Positions 56,501 to 64,000 of a stretch of DNA of 64,000 nt are shown one piece after another (the first letter of the stretch is position 1; the number at the start of each line of letters is the position of its first letter). Under the pieces are notes generated by a model. That model saw only the letters and a program-made list of their open reading frames with translations. It searched no databases and was not told where the DNA came from. This DNA is from Microvelia longipes (taxonomy: Eukaryota > Arthropoda > Insecta > Hemiptera > Veliidae), in NCBI GenBank assembly GCA_018340805.1, contig JACMZG010001911.1:32337723-32401722 (forward strand), in the 5' to 3' direction. A program made the translations under genes and the position numbers.

Positions 56501-57550
56501 GAGACCCAAGAACTCTTATTCTCCGTGATTGTGTAATATTTGAGCCCTAGGAGGGTTTTTACGAGTTTTGGAGCCCTAATATTGACTTTATATACATAGT
56601 TAAGCAATATTAGACCCTTAGAAACGATAAAAACCATAGAGACCCAAGAACTCTTATTCTCCGTGATTGCGGAATATTTGAGCCCCAGGAGGGTTTTTAC
56701 GAGTTTTGGAGCCCTAATATTGACTTTATATACATAGTTAAGCAATATTAGACCCTTAGAAACGATAAAAACCAAGAGACCCAAGAACTCTTATTCTCCG
56801 TGATTGCAAATTATTTGTGCCCCAGGAGGGTTTTTACGAGTTTCGGAGCCCTAATATTGACTTTATATACATAGTTAAGCAATATTAGACCCTTAGAAAC
56901 GATAAAAACAAGAGACCCAAGAACTCTTATTCTCCGTGATTGCGGAATATTTGAGCCCCAGGAGGGTTTCTACGAGTTTCGGAGCCTTAATATTGACTTT
57001 ATATACATAGTTAAGCAATATTAGACCCTTAGAAACGATAAAAACCTAGAGACCCAACAACTCTTATTCTCCGTGATTGCGGAATATTTGAGCCCCAGGA
57101 GGGTTTCTACGAGTTTCGGAGCCCTAATATTGGCTTTAAATAACCAAGGAAGGATAAAAATGGAGTTGGTTTTTTTTCTTTTTGTCTCTTATATTTTTGA
57201 CTTTTTATGGTAGGTAACGATTTTTTAAAAATATTTTCAACTATGGAAATTCGCTGCAGTTGCAATCATGATATAATAAATTCAAACTGGTGCCTTACTA
57301 TTCTTAGGTAGACTAATTACACAATACATCTGCGTGTTGCGTTTAGTATGTGTTATAGTAGAGTAGTTTGACGACCCAAGAGCCAGATGCTTACCAAACT
57401 TTCTGCTCTTTAATGTTACAAGACATGTAGACAATAAAACTATTATTGAAATAGAAAATCTATACTTACAGATTTTAAAATGAATTCACTAGTTGCTGAA
57501 GAGATGGGATTTGAAAATAAAATATAATTGAGAGCACTATCAATGGTCAT
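45708..57550 (-). CDS. TMEM256: TMEM256 / DUF423 family membrane protein (whole gene, 4 exons)
   Basis: Small multi-pass membrane protein of the TMEM256/DUF423 family; its molecular role is not known. Coding exons on the - strand are 57550-57470, 47456-47285, 46655-46534 and 45851-45708, giving about 172 residues; human TMEM256 has about 113, and the extra residues are an N-terminal extension. Phases agree at all joins. Visible marks: FFRIAGFSGAIAVILGAYGA (TM1 with the family GAYGAH), ANRYHFFHTLALLGVPLCR (family ANRYHFxHxLALLxxPLC), MTMFSGACYYSALTGD and KLAPIGGT before the last helix. The start ATG at 57548-57550 has an in-frame TAG nine bases upstream. Intron 1 is about 10 kb and full of satellite DNA; introns 2 and 3 are about 0.65 kb. 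It is divergent from mRpL2. Confidence 0.9.
46534..46655 (-). CDS. TMEM256: TMEM256 exon 3 (TM2)
   Basis: Acceptor TATTTTTTAG, then IIPNKEIDDERKRAFENANR and YHFFHTLALLGVPLCRYPVM, with donor ATG|GTAAAT in phase 0. The ANRYHF-H-LALL block is the most conserved stretch of the family. Confidence 0.93.
47285..47456 (-). CDS. TMEM256: TMEM256 exon 2 (TM1)
   Basis: Acceptor TATTTTTAG, then TQSLLTTVQGVMPKAQPQ, DPLWKLAKSGG, and the first helix ending GAYGAH. The donor ATA|GTAAGT leaves phase 1. An ATG at 47423 could serve as an alternative start if exon 1 is not used, but the frame is open to the acceptor. Confidence 0.9.
47460..48454. other. TMEM256 intron 1, exon-proximal part
   Basis: A short (TATTG)n-like run GTATTGTATTGTATTGTATT at 47855-47875; otherwise anonymous AT-rich intron. 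Confidence 0.6.
48455..48535 (+). repeat. Flanking inverted repeat, left side of the satellite block
   Basis: TTGGTAAGCATCTGGCTCTT, GGGTCGTCAGCC, then ACATGCTAAACGCATAAC recur inverted at 57320-57400. TGGTAAGC...TGGCTC resembles an A box, so both may be relics of one SINE. Confidence 0.7.
48886..50028 (+). repeat. 136-137-bp satellite array, block 1 (about 8 units)
   Basis: Units start TAACTATGTATATAAAGTCA; successive starts at 48886, 49022, 49159, 49295 and 49432 give a 136-137-bp period. Each unit holds AATATTAGGGCTCCAAAACT, AAACCCTCCTGGGGCTCAAA, GCAATCACGGAGAATAAGAG and TTTTATCGTTTCTAAGGGTC. It lies in intron 1 of TMEM256. Confidence 0.95.
50029..50560 (+). repeat. Inter-array spacer A, one satellite unit, spacer B (first copy)
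   Basis: Spacer A (50029-50135) begins CATTAAAAATACTTTTAAAA and ends TTATCCTTCCTTGGTTATTA. After one satellite unit, spacer B (about 50284-50560) holds TTACTTGGCCATGTAGATGG and GTTGAGAGGGGGCTGTTTTC. The whole A-unit-B order recurs at 51508-52045. Confidence 0.9.
50560..51507 (+). repeat. 136-137-bp satellite array, block 2 (about 7 units)
   Basis: Same unit and orientation as block 1, entered directly from spacer B at TTTGCAATCACGGAGAATAA and left into spacer A at AACCCTTACGTTAAAAATAT. Small variants such as GGGCTTAGAAACTCG and CAAATAATTTGCAATCACG recur in the same order as in block 1. Confidence 0.95.
51508..52045 (+). repeat. Spacer A, satellite unit, spacer B (second copy)
   Basis: Near-identical to 50029-50560, with single-base differences such as ACATTAAAAATAC/ACGTTAAAAATAT and AACAAAAAATG/GACAAAAAATG. 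After spacer B the sequence leaves the satellite and enters family D. Confidence 0.9.
52078..53060 (-). repeat. Dispersed repeat family D, copy 8 (inverted, split by a LINE)
   Basis: CAGCGGTAGTCTGATTTGTG, GCATAAATACATTAGGAGCT and GAAAACCGCTCAGGAGGCCT lie left of the LINE insertion (52207-52957). AAAACGGATAATTCCGGTGA, CATCCCGGTTTCGAATTTTT and GGCAAACACAATATTTTTTC continue right of it. Confidence 0.8.
52207..52957 (-). mobile_element. 5'-truncated LINE insertion with poly(A) tail and CACCT duplication
   Basis: A - strand open frame at 52900-52613 (SGPLFKELNILKIEYMYQMV upstream, then KTTMGQRQWKFIGTKLYN and LPKYINFNLSKTVFTKKIKL) matches the extreme C-terminus of LINE reverse transcriptases. An A-rich tail, seen as T-run/ATTT repeats on + at about 52217-52248, ends the element. 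It splits a copy of the dispersed GGATAATTCCGG repeat; CACCT occurs on both sides (about 52212-52217 and 52956-52960), fitting a target-site duplication. Confidence 0.75.
53313..53357. repeat. Hairpin with 20-bp stem
   Basis: TAACGAGTAGTTACTTTTAG and CTAAAAGTAACTACTTGTTA differ by one base from perfect pairing, with a TTACA loop. Confidence 0.88.
53448..53507 (+). repeat. TA microsatellite
   Basis: About 29 TA units, 90 bp after the hairpin at 53313. Confidence 0.97.
53951..54060. repeat. GC-rich patch with perfect hairpin
   Basis: ATGTGGCCGC-AAA-GCGGCCACAT at 53951-53973, followed by GGCGCCCCCGCGTCGACGCC and GCGTAGCGGCCGGGGCAAGA. It is the least AT-rich stretch in this part of the window. 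CATGTGGCCGCGAAGCTGCC at 6000 appears related. Confidence 0.75.
54470..54800 (+). repeat. Two successive copies of a GGTGGTCCGCATGTCGGGCG repeat
   Basis: GCGGTGGTCCGGATGTCGGG at 54478 and GCGGTGGTCCGCATGTCGGG at 54619, both followed by a GCGTGNTTCCGTGCTTAA block. The second continues AAGGTTCCGATTTATGC and CAGTTACTCAATTGTCAAGC. It is the same unit as the arms of the fold-back element at 40050-40860 and, inverted, about 35930-36070. Confidence 0.75.
54884..54898 (+). repeat. Short TA microsatellite
   Basis: Seven TA units followed by ACACACATACATA and then the B-box-bearing dispersed repeat. Confidence 0.9.
54915..55045 (+). repeat. Dispersed repeat downstream of a TA run (copy 2)
   Basis: CGTCATTAGGGACCTCTGAA, GGTCCGAGGTTCGACTTCCG (B-box-like) and CCATGACGCCTATCCCATTA. 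The B-box-like block suggests a tRNA-derived SINE. Confidence 0.7.
55046..56194. other. TMEM256 intron 1, part without satellite
   Basis: Holds (TTTA)n at about 55186-55225, TACAGGGCTGACCAAAAGTC at 55570 (a possible transposon end) and AT-rich anonymous DNA. Confidence 0.5.
56195..57235 (-). repeat. 136-137-bp satellite array, block 3 (inverted, about 7 units) with spacer A
   Basis: Reverse complement of the same satellite, starting at 56195 (TTAGACCCTTAGAAACGATA) and ending at spacer A (57125-57235, AACCAAGGAAGGATAAAAAT). Spacer B is absent. Repeated near-identical frames in the units are by-products of the period (137 is not a multiple of 3). Confidence 0.95.
57320..57402 (-). repeat. Flanking inverted repeat, right side of the satellite block
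   Basis: GTTGCGTTTAGTATGTGTTA and GACGACCCAAGAGCCAGATG, GCTTACCAAAC are the reverse complement of the repeat at 48455, about 9 kb away and also in TMEM256 intron 1. Confidence 0.7.
57470..57550 (-). CDS. TMEM256: TMEM256 exon 1
   Basis: It encodes 27 residues beginning MTIDSALNYILFSNPIS and ends AAATCT|GTAAGT in phase 0, a strong donor. An in-frame TAG precedes the ATG. Assignment to TMEM256 rests on phase, strand, the strong donor and the DALNYVLFxNP-like start I recall from insect homologues; it lies 10 kb from exon 2, so a transcript is the decisive test. Confidence 0.7.
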
Positions 57551-58950
57551 TCTTGAATGCTAAGATTTTAGGAACAAAGTTCATTTAATGCATCCTTCAG
57601 AAGAAAAATATGAACATGAAATAATATCAACCAAGTTGTGGTAAAACTGTAACTCTCAACAAAGAACAGGCTATTTATCAAATCTAAGATAAGTAGATAA
57701 GTTGGCAAATCACTGAAATTAAATAAATATACAGTAAATATCACCAAAATTAATTAAAATTACCACAATTGAGAAAATTCAAAGAACACCACCGTTTGAT
57801 AAAAACAGCTGATTTGACATTTGCCGATTTGAGAAAATATCCAGACTTCTCTATTAACAGTATATATGTACTAATGGTTTTGCTGAATGATATTTTTTTT
57901 CTTTTTGAAACTCAAAATGCTTACCATCTGAAATATTAAATCATAGTTTAACAGCCCTGTATTTTTTGAAATACTTTTTATGTTGAGTTTTTAATTACAA
58001 TTCAAACTTATTCTCATTAGCTAAAATATTTATTTATAAATAATATATAGCTTAAAACCTTTGACATTAAATAAACCTGGCTGTTTCACAATTTTAAAAT
58101 ATTGTATATTTATTTTAATAACTTTAATAAGTTAATATAATATTATTAAGTTTAATAAGTTTGTTCCGGTTTGTTCGTATCTTATCTGTTAAAATTCAGA
58201 ATTAAAAGTTGTTTTTCTTCTTTAACTTTTCTTCATACCCTTTATAAAATATTTCATGCATTGTAAGCTGTTATGATTGGTGAGTGTACTTGGCTTATTC
58301 GAAATCATATTATACTTTGTTATTTTATCAGTCACGTATTTTCCAAGATAATATGATTAATCTATAATTAAGATTTGTTGATTTCATTGAAGATAACGAA
58401 AACTGATTCAAAGCTGGGCTCCGTGGTGCAGCTGTAATTCAGACTATGACTATGCTCTATTATGTGTAGACTTGTCCATAGAGAAGAGATTAAAATGATG
58501 GACTTGTCTCATCAAATGAGGATACCTTATAAATTACTTTCAAGGTAACCAGGTTGATGAAGACTAGAAATTTTTGTATTAAAAAGAAACATGGGTGAAT
58601 CGGTGGGGTTTGTGGCTTGATGAGAGTACACTTATGGTGGTTGCACCAATAAGGTGCCACCAAACATACACCACTTGCATAGTAAAGCATCTATCTTGTG
58701 TCACTTGGCAGCCTGTACCCTTCTGGCACAGGAGCACTACCCTATCAGTTTACAATAAAATAGTAGGGAGTTAACCAAATGGGGTCTTATGCGTGCATTC
58801 CAGTGACCAGAAGTAAATAATTACTTCTGGGTTTGGAAGGGGGTTCAACCCCAAGTTCAACGCCCTTGGAGGTTCTACCCCAACTGTCCACATGGTATTT
58901 TAACCTGTAGTTTAGGCTCTACCCCAATAAAAAAATGGGTTTCAGGTAAA

Positions 58951-59293
58951 GTGATGTAGAAATTCATACAGTAGGGATGGGGGCGCGGGACACAGTGGTC
59001 TAACTCCCCCGAAATAAGCTGCTTTAGATGGACCTGCCTCCATAAATAATAAAATAATTATTTCTTCAATTCCATGATTAAAATTATTTAAAAGGGTCTT
59101 TAACAATGTTAAAAATTGTATTAATTATTTTAAAGGTATAATTTTCATAAACGCTTTTAAAAAAATATAATCGCTGTGTTAATTTTAAGTAATCCCTGTT
59201 TTTTTCGGAACCACCTAAAACCAGGGAGTTAGACCACTGTGTCCCCCCGCCCCGACCCCTACTGTATGAATGTATGAATTTCTACATCACTTT
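58951..59293. mobile_element. Small TIR element
   Basis: GTGATGTAGAAATTCATACA at 58951 and GACACAGTGGTCTAACTCCC at about 58990 recur inverted at 59205-59293. The loop is AT-rich and non-coding. It is embedded in a repeat with GGGGTTCAACCCC-like blocks also seen at 24780-24990. Confidence 0.75.
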
Positions 59294-59635
59294 AGTTTCA
59301 GGGTTGAACCCCGTGTTTAATCCCATTCACACGACAACTGCCGGGGGGTTGAACCACGCGTGTGAACAAAGTAATTGAATTGTAAAAGGATATATTGTAC
59401 TCTTAAATTTTAGGAATTAAATAAGTCTAGTATGTAGTATTTGTAGTATTGTTTAGTATAAGTTTGTATTGTAATATACAATCTTATCCTGTATTCAAAA
59501 GTGTTATACTTACATGAGTGAGTACTAGTAACTCTAGTATTTTATTATTTTCTTAGATAATGATAAAATATTATTTATAAAGTGTTCGTATTACACAATA
59601 TAATTGTGCGAGAGACACAATTATGTTATATATAT

Positions 59636-59661
59636 GTTGACACAATATATATTGTGTCAAC
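59636..59661. repeat. Perfect 26-bp palindrome upstream of mRpL2
   Basis: GTTGACACAATAT and its exact reverse complement with no spacer; CACAAT/ATTGTG motifs also occur at 59594-59622. Confidence 0.9.
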
Positions 59662-60022
59662 TATTCATGTTTTGGAAAACTCGGTAGTATCAAATGATAT
59701 ATGTTGGTATTACGTTTAAAAATTTGCTTAAAGGGTATACCACCTCTAGATAGAGGGGAAATCATCACATATTTCGAGGAAATATATGTCATAAACTCTC
59801 TCACTTTTGTGGTCTGGTTTACCCATCCTTAAATCATTACCTGACACTCATGTTATCTGTTTCGTAGACAAAAACACTAGCTACAAATTGCTATTTATTT
59901 AATTCTGTGCCTACGTGATCTATTTACTTCAAAATTTTAGTAAGTTACATATGATTTTGCTGGGAACATTGCATAAACATTATTGTTTTCTTTTTTAGAA
60001 AGTTGAAAATTGAAACTTTATC

Positions 60023-60221
60023 ATGAAGTCTTCATTTCAAATAATTAATCTATCTAGGCGTTTGTCTACATGTTCCTTATTGAATAAGATGAAAGATGTA
60101 GAACTACCACCAAATAGTGGCCCACTCTCGGGTAAATTTCGTAGAATAGTTCATTATCCAGAAAAGTATACTGTTAAACCACTTGAAGTGACTAATCTTG
60201 CTGGCAGAGATCCTGTATCAG
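60023..60221 (+). CDS. mRpL2: mRpL2 exon 1 (transit peptide, N-terminus)
   Basis: It starts at ATG 60023 and ends TCAG|GTATTT in phase 1. It carries the basic, serine-rich leader, then HYPEKYTVKPLEVTNLAGRD, which joins to GRVVIKGIGGG in exon 2. The open frame continues past the donor, but that part does not resemble L2. Confidence 0.95.
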
Positions 60222-63200
60222 GTATTTTACTTTTTTACGTTGTACTAATTCAAGTTTGTAGAGTGTATTTTAGACTGGGATGGAAATTTCCAGTATATCC
60301 ATACATTTCCATGTTTAAGCCATGGAATGCTTATGATGATGTATAAATTAATAAATTAAATAAATCAGATTAACCAATGGTATTTTTAAGAGTACATAGA
60401 ATATTTGCTTTTAAAATGCCTATTTAAAGATTTTTTAATCAAGAGGACTTTTCTAGATAATGCCACAGCCTTACTCTCTTCCCTTTTACTAAATACATTT
60501 TTTGATCCAGAGTGATGACATTCGTTGAACAAAAATTAACCCATATGTGTATAAATTGCTTGATTGATAACTATTTTGTTTTTAGTGCAATATTTGTTAC
60601 GTTTGATAAAGATTTATACGTAAAGAAAATTTCAACTCGTCCATTTCAAATATGAATTTAAACTTAAACCTTTTTTTATCATTTCCAGAGTAAGTTATTA
60701 TGTTGTGTATTTTAATTTTCTACCGTAGGAAGTTAGTTAATGGAATAAGTTGTTTAAATTATTAATATTTATTAATTTATTAAATTATTCGTTATTTTGG
60801 ATTAAGTTTTATATTTCCTATCAAATGTTCTTACTTGTTCTATTTAGAAGAAAATGGTATGGTTTTAACAGTTTCACTCTGATTTTTTTCTGACATGACG
60901 ATTTTAATTTTCATATCTATAATAAATTTTTTATATCTATGATTATGGTTACCAGATTTCAGCCAATATCAAGTGGGGCAACAATGCTGGTGTGGGTGAG
61001 GGGTTGTCCAATTATACAACTCAGCTGTGAGGAATGATTTTACTCCTGTAGAAACTTATCAGTGAGCGAAGTTAGGCAATAATATATTGCTAAAGCAATG
61101 AATATCACTTTGGAGCCATGTTGCATGTACAAATTTCAGAGCATAAGCAAATTGAATTCTACATAACTTCAACTTTTTGACTCTGAACTAGGACAACAAG
61201 GTTGTAAACAAACCAAAGATAAATTAAAAATAATTTTAAATGATTGAAAGTGTATACAACAGTTTTTAGGCACTGTTGATGGCATTATTGCCGAAAGCCG
61301 GCTCTGCTTTTGTTAAATAAATTATTTTGTGGAGAGACGTGTTGGTTTTTTGTATATTGAGTATTACTCCACTGCGCTTTAAGAAGTCACGATTGAAAGT
61401 ATATTTGTTTTTTTTTTGAAAATATAAATTCCTCCTTTAGGATTGCTGTTTTGTAACAGTAAAAAATGCTTCAACTGTTTGTATATTATATAAAGTTAAT
61501 TAAAACAGGGACATAATTAATATCGAGAAATGTTTAGTTATGGCGGGTTTTTAAATAAAGGGGGACTAAAGTTTCAATATCGGTACACCTGGCAACCCTA
61601 TCTATGATAGTTGTATTTTTACTTACTAAATATACACTTGACTTTATATACCTTGAAATAGCATTATCCCCCCTCTAAACTATATATTAAAATTAAAAAT
61701 TACTTAATCTAAACTGTATATTGAAATGAAAAATTATTTCAACCATCTAATCTAAAATTGTGGATTTGTATGGTTGTATTTATATAAAAATAAAGTTGAT
61801 TGACCCTTTATGAGATAATTTTTCTCAAAGAAGCTTTTTGCACTTAGCTGTTGTTAAGTTATTTAAATACACTTTTTACGTTTAGGGCGAGTGGTCATCA
61901 AAGGAATTGGTGGAGGAATCAAACATAAATATCACTGGATAGACTGGAGAAGAGTCGGCCCTAAAGAAGGGGAACCTATAGTTGAAAAAGTAATTGAAAT
62001 TATTGACGATGGATGCAGAACTAGTAAAGTAGCTTTGATTGCTTCTGGCAATACTATGAAATATTATTTAGCTACTGAAAATATGAAGGCCGGAGATTTG
62101 ATAAAAACATCTCAATTTATTCCTCGGAATCCGGGTATGTCTTGAATTCTTGAGAGTATTTCATTCTATTTTTTTTAAATGAAGTATTTTGTTTCTAATT
62201 TTATCATTATATGAAAAAGTCTTAGTAAAGAATTTATATCTTTATTGCTGTCCGATTGGCAATTTTTTTCAATATCCTTCATCCTTTCAAAATTGCTTCA
62301 ATATTTTTTTTCAATTCTATAAAAAAACTGACCAAGTGTAGAGATGAACAATAAAATGATCTACTGTCTCTGAACTTAAGGACTTAGTAATTTTATGACA
62401 CCACACTTTAGATTAATATTTAAATGTATGTTTTAAATAATATCAATTTTTGCACATTTTTAAAGAAAACCATGCTCTAATAAAGCTTTTGACATATTTA
62501 GTGATAGTGATAGTAATTAGGGAGAGGTAATAGACCACGTACCAAGTTGTTGCACCCTTTTTGCCGACTCCTTTAGATAAAAGATAGATAAATATGTTGT
62601 CATATTTGTTTTTAATGTCAGCAGTCTGGCTGGCCTCCACTACTGAGGGCATATTTTTTATTAATTTCTTGTTTTATTTTTTCTTAGTTTTAGCAAGTGA
62701 AGGAGATGCCTATCCTTTAGGAGCATTACCCATTGGAACAATTGTTTGTAATATAGAAAAATATGCTGGTAAAGGTGGTGTTCTATGCCATGCTGCAGGA
62801 ACTTGTGCTACTATCACACAAAAATTTGATGATAGAGTTGTTATTCAAATGCCATCTAAACGTGAATTCTCACTCTCTCAAGAATGTATGGCGACTGTAG
62901 GTTAGTTGAAAATCTTTAAAATAGGGTTGAAATCATGGTAATTTTGGCGACTGATATATATTTTATATGATATAATGTTTGAGTTGTACTTAAATTAATG
63001 TTTTGTGTTATCTTTTAATCCTTGTGGAGTACTTAAACTTGTAATCCTACCTGACTGTAACTATATTTACAAAGCCAGCTTTGTAAATATAGCCTCTCTT
63101 ATGGAGAGACTGTCGCTTTATTTATTTATTGTTAAATACATTCACCAGCACTTTGTTTTGGTCATTGAAAATTAGTTTGTGGCCTAGATTAAAAAATATA

Positions 63201-63573
63201 TGGTTTGCACAACGATTGAATATTTACATAATAAAACCAGTAGAATGCAATTATGTTTTAAGAATGAATTGTGTTCTTTTTTTAAATATATCATGTTCAG
63301 TTTTTATCCTATTGTGTATTTTTTAATTTAGGTCGAATTAGCAATATTGAACATGCAAATACCCCAATCGGTAGTGCTCAACGCAACAGAGAGTTGGGTA
63401 ACAGACCTAGATCTGGATTGTGGCAGCGTAAGACTGGTAGATTTGGAAGGAAAATCAAACCAACACCGCCTGTTAGACTTATTGATTATAATCCTCAGCC
63501 AGAGAAGCAAGAAGTTCTTAAACTTACTCTTAATACTGATATGACCTATATGAATAAGCTATACAAAGTTTAG
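60023..63573 (+). CDS. mRpL2: Mitochondrial large ribosomal subunit protein uL2m (whole gene, 4 exons)
   Basis: Structural protein of the mitochondrial 39S ribosomal subunit, homologous to bacterial L2, which binds 23S-type rRNA near the peptidyl-transferase centre. Coding exons are 60023-60221, 61886-62134, 62688-62900 and 63332-63573; every intron is phase 1 and the product is about 300 residues, close to the ~305 of mammalian MRPL2. Marks: a basic N-terminus (NLSRRLSTCSLLNKM) fitting a mitochondrial transit peptide, GGGIKHKYHWIDWRR, GDAYPLGALPIGT, AGTCATI, PSKREFSLSQECMATVGRIS and RSGLWQRKTGRFGRKIKP. An in-frame TGA at 60011 supports the ATG at 60023. A TTTTTTAG at 59991-59998 might be the acceptor of a 5'UTR intron. 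Confidence 0.97.
61886..62134 (+). CDS. mRpL2: mRpL2 exon 2 (L2 OB-fold part)
   Basis: Acceptor TTACGTTTAG, donor CCGG|GTATGT. It encodes the highly conserved GIGGGIKHKYHWIDWRR and continues through YYLATENMKAGDLIKTSQ. Confidence 0.97.
62688..62900 (+). CDS. mRpL2: mRpL2 exon 3
   Basis: Acceptor TTTTTTCTTAG; a second AG six bases later (TTTTAG) keeps the same phase and would drop two residues. It encodes ASEGDAYPLGALPIGTIVCN, HAAGTCATI and PSKREFSLSQECMATVG, with donor GTAG|GTTAGT. Confidence 0.96.
63332..63573 (+). CDS. mRpL2: mRpL2 exon 4 (C-terminal domain)
   Basis: Acceptor TTTAATTTAG, then RISNIEHANTPIGSAQRNRE, PRSGLWQRKTGRFGRKIKP and a 30-residue tail ending YMNKLYKV before TAG at 63571-63573. 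The basic GRxGRKIxP core is the rRNA-contacting part of L2. Confidence 0.96.
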
Positions 63574-64000
63574 TTAAATGTGTAATTAGTTTTAAAATAG
63601 GCAGTGTATGTTTTGTTAAAAAAAATTAATATTTCACAAGGTTTATTATTTTATTTTTCCCCTTTAGTTTTCAAAGTGAGTAGGCTACCTCACCTCCCAA
63701 TCCCCTTTTTGTGTGCCTACTCGGCACACAATGGCCCCTCTACATGGCTTCTTATTGTACTGACTTTCTGGAAAAGTAGGCTAAGCCAGTGATGAGATTC
63801 AAATTATTGTGCAGAAAGCCAAGTAAAATAAAAAATTAATTAAAAATAAAAATAAGAAAAATATTAGTAAAAATTATTAGATAAACACGATTTATAGAAT
63901 TCCGAGCAAAATCTTATTAAAACCTATTATTGATGTAAATTACAAATTGCAACAGTGGTAATTTGTTATACTTTATTGATAATAATTATTAGTCAGATTA
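63574..64000 (+). other. mRpL2 3' flank
   Basis: Contains the presumed 3'UTR; A-rich AATAAA-like sequences occur near 63825, and GTGTGCCTACTCGGCACAC at about 63711-63729 is a small palindrome. Confidence 0.45.

Larger units (their letters stand above)
57551..60022. promoter_or_regulatory. Divergent intergenic region between TMEM256 and mRpL2
   Basis: About 2.5 kb between the two start codons must contain both promoters. It also holds a possible SINE head (GGGCTCCGTGGTGCAGCTG at 58416), the TIR element at 58951-59293 and the 26-bp palindrome at 59636. No core promoter motif could be assigned with confidence. Confidence 0.5.

Noticed and set aside
56473..56784. 103-residue frame with an internally repeated peptide
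   Set aside because: It is the satellite read through; other units break the frame because the 137-bp period is not a multiple of three.
48886..57235. CRISPR-like array
   Set aside because: Units are contiguous 136-137-bp satellite repeats without unique spacers, in a eukaryotic intron.
62443..62652. Minus-strand frame in mRpL2 intron 2
   Set aside because: No motif, AT-driven, antisense to an intron.

Overview
The window is strongly AT-rich eukaryotic DNA with long introns, spliceosomal GT-AG junctions, many long TA dinucleotide runs and a dense mix of transposon remnants, satellites and fold-back repeats. An antennal ionotropic receptor of the IR75 type points to an insect with a large, repeat-rich genome. 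The order cannot be fixed from the sequence alone.

Three protein-coding genes can be reconstructed exon by exon. (1) An IR75-like chemosensory ionotropic receptor on the + strand, about 14.9-26.5 kb: eight exons with matching phases, plus an unresolved first exon. (2) A TMEM256/DUF423 membrane protein on the - strand, 57,550 down to 45,708: four exons, with a 10-kb first intron. (3) Mitochondrial ribosomal protein uL2m (mRpL2) on the + strand, 60,023-63,573: four exons. TMEM256 and mRpL2 are divergent, with about 2.5 kb between their start codons.

The rest is mobile or repetitive. From 0 to 14 kb there is a LINE reverse-transcriptase relic, several copies of a dispersed repeat whose ends read TTTTCC..GGAAAAG, TA microsatellites, a 146-bp near-perfect hairpin, a ~670-bp inverted-repeat element and a 35-bp tandem array. 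The IR75 introns carry a Jockey-like LINE tail, a 1.6-kb element that is nearly all inverted repeat, tRNA-derived SINE-like copies, a 54-bp minisatellite and an unexplained in-frame open segment. From 26.5 to 45.7 kb no gene was found, but there are LINE fragments, TIR elements, fold-back elements and a 59-bp minisatellite. Intron 1 of TMEM256 holds three arrays of a ~136-137-bp satellite, two direct and one inverted, with shared non-satellite spacers. The whole block is flanked by an inverted pair of short repeats.

The three genes show no functional link beyond proximity. IR75 would act at the dendritic membrane of olfactory neurons, uL2m in the mitochondrial ribosome, and TMEM256 in a membrane with unknown function. 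All element identities were judged by eye and no database search was run.
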